NCBI GenBank assembly: GCA_905215945.1
Contig: CAJMRZ010000073.1
Location: 1-7,040 of the forward strand
Direction: 5' to 3'
Length of the DNA stretch: 7,040 nucleotides
DNA from: an uncultured bacterium
Lineage (GTDB): Bacteria; Actinomycetota; Coriobacteriia; Coriobacteriales; Coriobacteriaceae
The stretch's first letter is position 1. The number at the start of each line of letters is the position of its first letter. This document shows positions 5,590 through 7,040 of the stretch, piece by piece. The position numbers and the translations under genes were made by a program. The notes below the pieces were generated by a model. That model ran no database searches. It saw nothing but the letters and a program-made list of their open reading frames with translations, and was not told where the DNA came from.

Positions 5590-6646
5590 CGCTTTCCTTA
5601 ACCGTCAGCGAGATCAGACGGAATGCGATGGTGAGCACCGCCACGCCAATCACGCCGGACAGGATATACATGGCAGCCTGACCGGCAAAGCCAAGACCCT
5701 GCTCCTCGGAATAGGCCTGCAGGTAATCGCCCGTAGGCAGAGCGTCGGCAAAGGTCGGGGTATCAAGGCCGACCGAAGCCTGCAGACTGTCGTCACCAGC
5801 CTCCTGAACGGCGGTCGCGGCGCCCTCGGCGTCCCACTCGCCCCATGCGTCACCCGTGGCCAGCAGGCCCAGCGGCGTGGCCGCGACAAGCACGGCGACC
5901 AGGATGAGCGTGGGGACCAGCGAGGTCTTCTTTGCAGCAGCGCCCTCGGCAGCAAGCTGTCCATCGGCGGCTTCGGGGCCGACGATAACGCTCGGCGCCG
6001 TCTTCTTAATGAAACCGTAGATGGCGGCCGTCGCCACGCCCTCGATCACGCCGGCAACCAGCATATGCGGGATCAACATGGCCGGAATAGCCACGGACAG
6101 CGGGAAGGGGCAGTACAGCGGCGCGCCCGAAGCGTTGGTAAAGAGCATCGGCTGAATACCAAACTCGATTGCCGCGCACAGGGCTGCCAGGCACAGGCCG
6201 ACCCAACCGCTCACGACGGCAGAAACCGAGGCGCCCCAGCTCTTGTCGTGCAGGCGGCTGTTGAGCGCACGGAACACGATAGCAGCGACAAACGGCAGCA
6301 CAAAGGCCATGTTAAAGCAGTTGGCGCCAAACGACAGAACGCCGCCGTCGCCAAACAGCAGCGCCTGCAGCGCCAGCGCAACCGAGACAGCGATAGCCGC
6401 GGCCTCGGGGCCTAGCAGCAGCGCAATGAGCGCGCCGCCGACGGCGTGACCTGTGGTGCCGCCGGGCAGCGGCACATTGAACATCATAAGCAGGAAGGAG
6501 AACGCGGCGCAGATGCCCAGGAAAGCCATGTGCTCGCGATCGAGCGTGGCGCGCACTTTCTTGATGCAGTGGATCCAAACGGGCACCATCGCCACTGCCA
6601 TGACGGCATCGGTCTGCGGGGACAGATAATTATCTGGAATGTGCAT
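5561..6646 (-). CDS. cbiM: ECF nickel/cobalt transporter M component fused to PDGLE (N) domain
   Basis: This is the substrate-binding membrane subunit of a CbiMNQO/NikMNQO importer. The N-terminus MHIPDNYLSP is diagnostic: in the family Met1 and His2 enter the membrane and bind the metal, and a third ligand, His67, is also present here (PGGTTGHAVG, 61-70). Membrane segments run through about residue 215, with PHMLVAGVIEG (193-203) conserved near the end of the M domain. After a linker (220-240) a second domain has TLILVAVLVAATPLGLLA (246-263) and GDAWGEWD (265-272), the PDGLE motif region, an extracytoplasmic stretch (275-322) and a last membrane helix (323-347). This domain replaces the separate CbiN/NikN subunit, so M and N are one chain of 361 residues. 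GGGAGG (6657-6652) stands five bases before the ATG. A NikR-like operator upstream suggests nickel rather than cobalt; sequence alone does not settle the metal, so nikM is an equally fair name. Confidence 0.9.
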   Translation of the reverse strand: MHIPDNYLSPQTDAVMAVAMVPVWIHCIKKVRATLDREHMAFLGICAAFSFLLMMFNVPLPGGTTGHAVGGALIALLLGPEAAAIAVSVALALQALLFGDGGVLSFGANCFNMAFVLPFVAAIVFRALNSRLHDKSWGASVSAVVSGWVGLCLAALCAAIEFGIQPMLFTNASGAPLYCPFPLSVAIPAMLIPHMLVAGVIEGVATAAIYGFIKKTAPSVIVGPEAADGQLAAEGAAAKKTSLVPTLILVAVLVAATPLGLLATGDAWGEWDAEGAATAVQEAGDDSLQASVGLDTPTFADALPTGDYLQAYSEEQGLGFAGQAAMYILSGVIGVAVLTIAFRLISLTVKESGAHGNSRAA

Positions 6647-6703
6647 GCACGCCTCCCGGTTATCGGCGCACGGAATTGCAACGCCGTTTGAATCACCTTT
6701 CCA

Positions 6704-6731
6704 GTGTTACGTAATGTCAGATTCGTAACAC
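6704..6731 (-). promoter_or_regulatory. candidate NikR operator in front of the metal importer
   Basis: GTGTTAC (6704-6710) and GTAACAC (6725-6731) are perfect inverted repeats separated by 14 bases; pairing extends to 8-base arms (GTGTTACG / CGTAACAC). From memory, GTGTTAC-N13/14-GTAACAC is the form described for NikR sites in several bacterial groups. It begins about 11 bases downstream of the -10 box, over the predicted start of transcription, where a bound repressor would block expression when nickel is plentiful. Confidence 0.65.
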
Positions 6732-6741
6732 GCCGCGGGCT

Positions 6742-6770
6742 ATCATAGCAAAACGGCGCACTGCCGACAA
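6742..6770 (-). promoter_or_regulatory. promoter of the nickel/cobalt importer operon
   Basis: On the minus strand TTGTCG (6770-6765) and TATGAT (6747-6742) are 17 bases apart, and TGC directly before the -10 makes it an extended -10. The predicted start is near 6735, giving a leader of about 90 bases. I found no cobalamin riboswitch: there is no B12-box-like sequence in the leader and it is too short. Confidence 0.65.
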
Positions 6771-6784
6771 AGCAGCACGCCGTT
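6752..6784 (-). terminator. probable pheT terminator hairpin overlapping the importer promoter
   Basis: Reading leftward, AACGGCG (6784-6778) pairs with CGCCGTT (6758-6752). After a two-base mismatch CTGC pairs with GCAG around a seven-base loop. The stem runs into a short TTTT (6753-6750). It lies 108 bases past the pheT stop, and the T tract is short, so efficiency is doubtful. The loop contains the -35 box of the next promoter. Confidence 0.45.
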
Positions 6785-6892
6785 ATGTAATGCGCGTGTC
6801 ATATATGTAGGCTCAACGGTGCCTTATACCGGGCATAGCAGTCACGTAGGACTCGGCAGCAGCCACCGCTGACCCATACCCCAGCGCAGGAC
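6785..6892. other. pheT downstream spacer, nothing recognised
   Basis: Between the pheT stop and the hairpin at 6784 I see only short imperfect inverted repeats (for example CGCTG with CAGCG on the minus strand), and no open frame, repeat array or known RNA. Confidence 0.5.
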
Positions 6893-7040
6893 CTAGCCGC
6901 GGACCTCGCCGTTTACGCCCTTGCACACCTTGGTGACGATCTTCTGGTGCGCCTTTTCGACCTCTTCGCTGGTAAGCGTGTGGTCGTCGGAGCGATACGT
7001 AAGCGCAAAGGCCATGGACTTCTTGCCCGCTCCGATGCGG
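6893..7040 (-). CDS. pheT: phenylalanine-tRNA ligase beta subunit, C-terminal end only
   Basis: Only the last 48 residues are inside the window; the 5' part lies beyond the right edge. The sequence IGAGKKSMAFALTYRSDDHT followed by LTSEEVEKAHQKIV and a short tail ending GEVRG matches the end of the ferredoxin-fold anticodon-binding domain (FDX-ACB) at the C-terminus of bacterial PheT. There the K-S-M-A-F-x-L-T-Y-R strand and the L-T-x-E-E-V helix are conserved. In the alpha2-beta2 enzyme this domain helps hold tRNA-Phe. Codon use is GC-rich and agrees with the importer genes. The stop is TAG at 6895-6893. Confidence 0.88.
   Translation of the reverse strand, partial: RIGAGKKSMAFALTYRSDDHTLTSEEVEKAHQKIVTKVCKGVNGEVRG

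Noticed and set aside
5582..6415. 277-codon plus-strand frame over the cbiM gene
   Set aside because: The minus strand encodes an unmistakable CbiM-PDGLE protein. This frame is an Arg/Gln/His-rich shadow.
6647..6892. Cobalamin riboswitch upstream of the importer
   Set aside because: The leader from the predicted start is about 90 bases and lacks a B12-box-like sequence; the NikR-like repeat explains regulation better.
1..7040. CRISPR array, insertion sequence, tRNA or rRNA
   Set aside because: No regularly spaced long repeats, no transposase, no terminal inverted repeats flanking a gene, and no tRNA- or rRNA-like stretch were seen. The seam at about 1700 has no mobile-element ends.

Overview
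The window reads as two pieces of different origin joined inside one open reading frame. Positions 1 to about 1700 use AT-leaning codons (AAA, GGA, AGA, TTA) and have an AT-rich intergenic region with consensus sigma-A promoters. Their gene content (2-hydroxyacyl-CoA dehydratase activator, pseudo-rhomboid, 5' end of pyruvate kinase) suggests a Firmicute, probably Lachnospiraceae. Positions of about 1730 to 7040 use GC-rich codons throughout (all Lys AAG, no AGA, no GGA in the rest of pyruvate kinase) and look like a gut actinobacterium of the Coriobacteriia, plausibly Collinsella. Taxon names are inferred from style and gene content, not from a search.

Left part: a dehydratase activator runs leftward off the edge (84..1). 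A roughly 400-bp divergent intergenic region holds a promoter for each direction and, between them, four helically phased TTAAA/GTAAA-type direct repeats. Rightward come a rhomboid-fold membrane protein that lacks the protease residues and has a C-terminal Zn-binding knuckle, then pyruvate kinase one base downstream. The pyruvate kinase frame is intact over 481 codons, but its codon usage switches within residues 118-129. It ends at a near-perfect intrinsic terminator (2821-2858).

Right part: everything is on the minus strand. In transcription order these are the 3' end of pheT (7040..6893), a regulatory intergenic region, then a three-gene ECF-type nickel/cobalt importer: a CbiM/NikM-PDGLE fusion (6646..5561), a CbiQ/NikQ transmembrane T component (5589..4747) and a CbiO/NikO ATPase (4726..3932). 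A zinc-dependent phospholipase C-like protein (3863..3003) follows. Just after the importer's -10 box is a perfect inverted repeat GTGTTAC-N14-GTAACAC, the form I recall for NikR operators. This argues that the transporter imports nickel under NikR control. The importer promoter's -35 box lies inside the loop of a hairpin that probably terminates pheT.

The main points to check are the mid-gene seam in pyruvate kinase (metagenomic assembly chimera or true inter-phylum recombinant), the candidate NikR operator, and the phased repeat array upstream of the pseudo-rhomboid gene. I did not find a new defence or mobile system.
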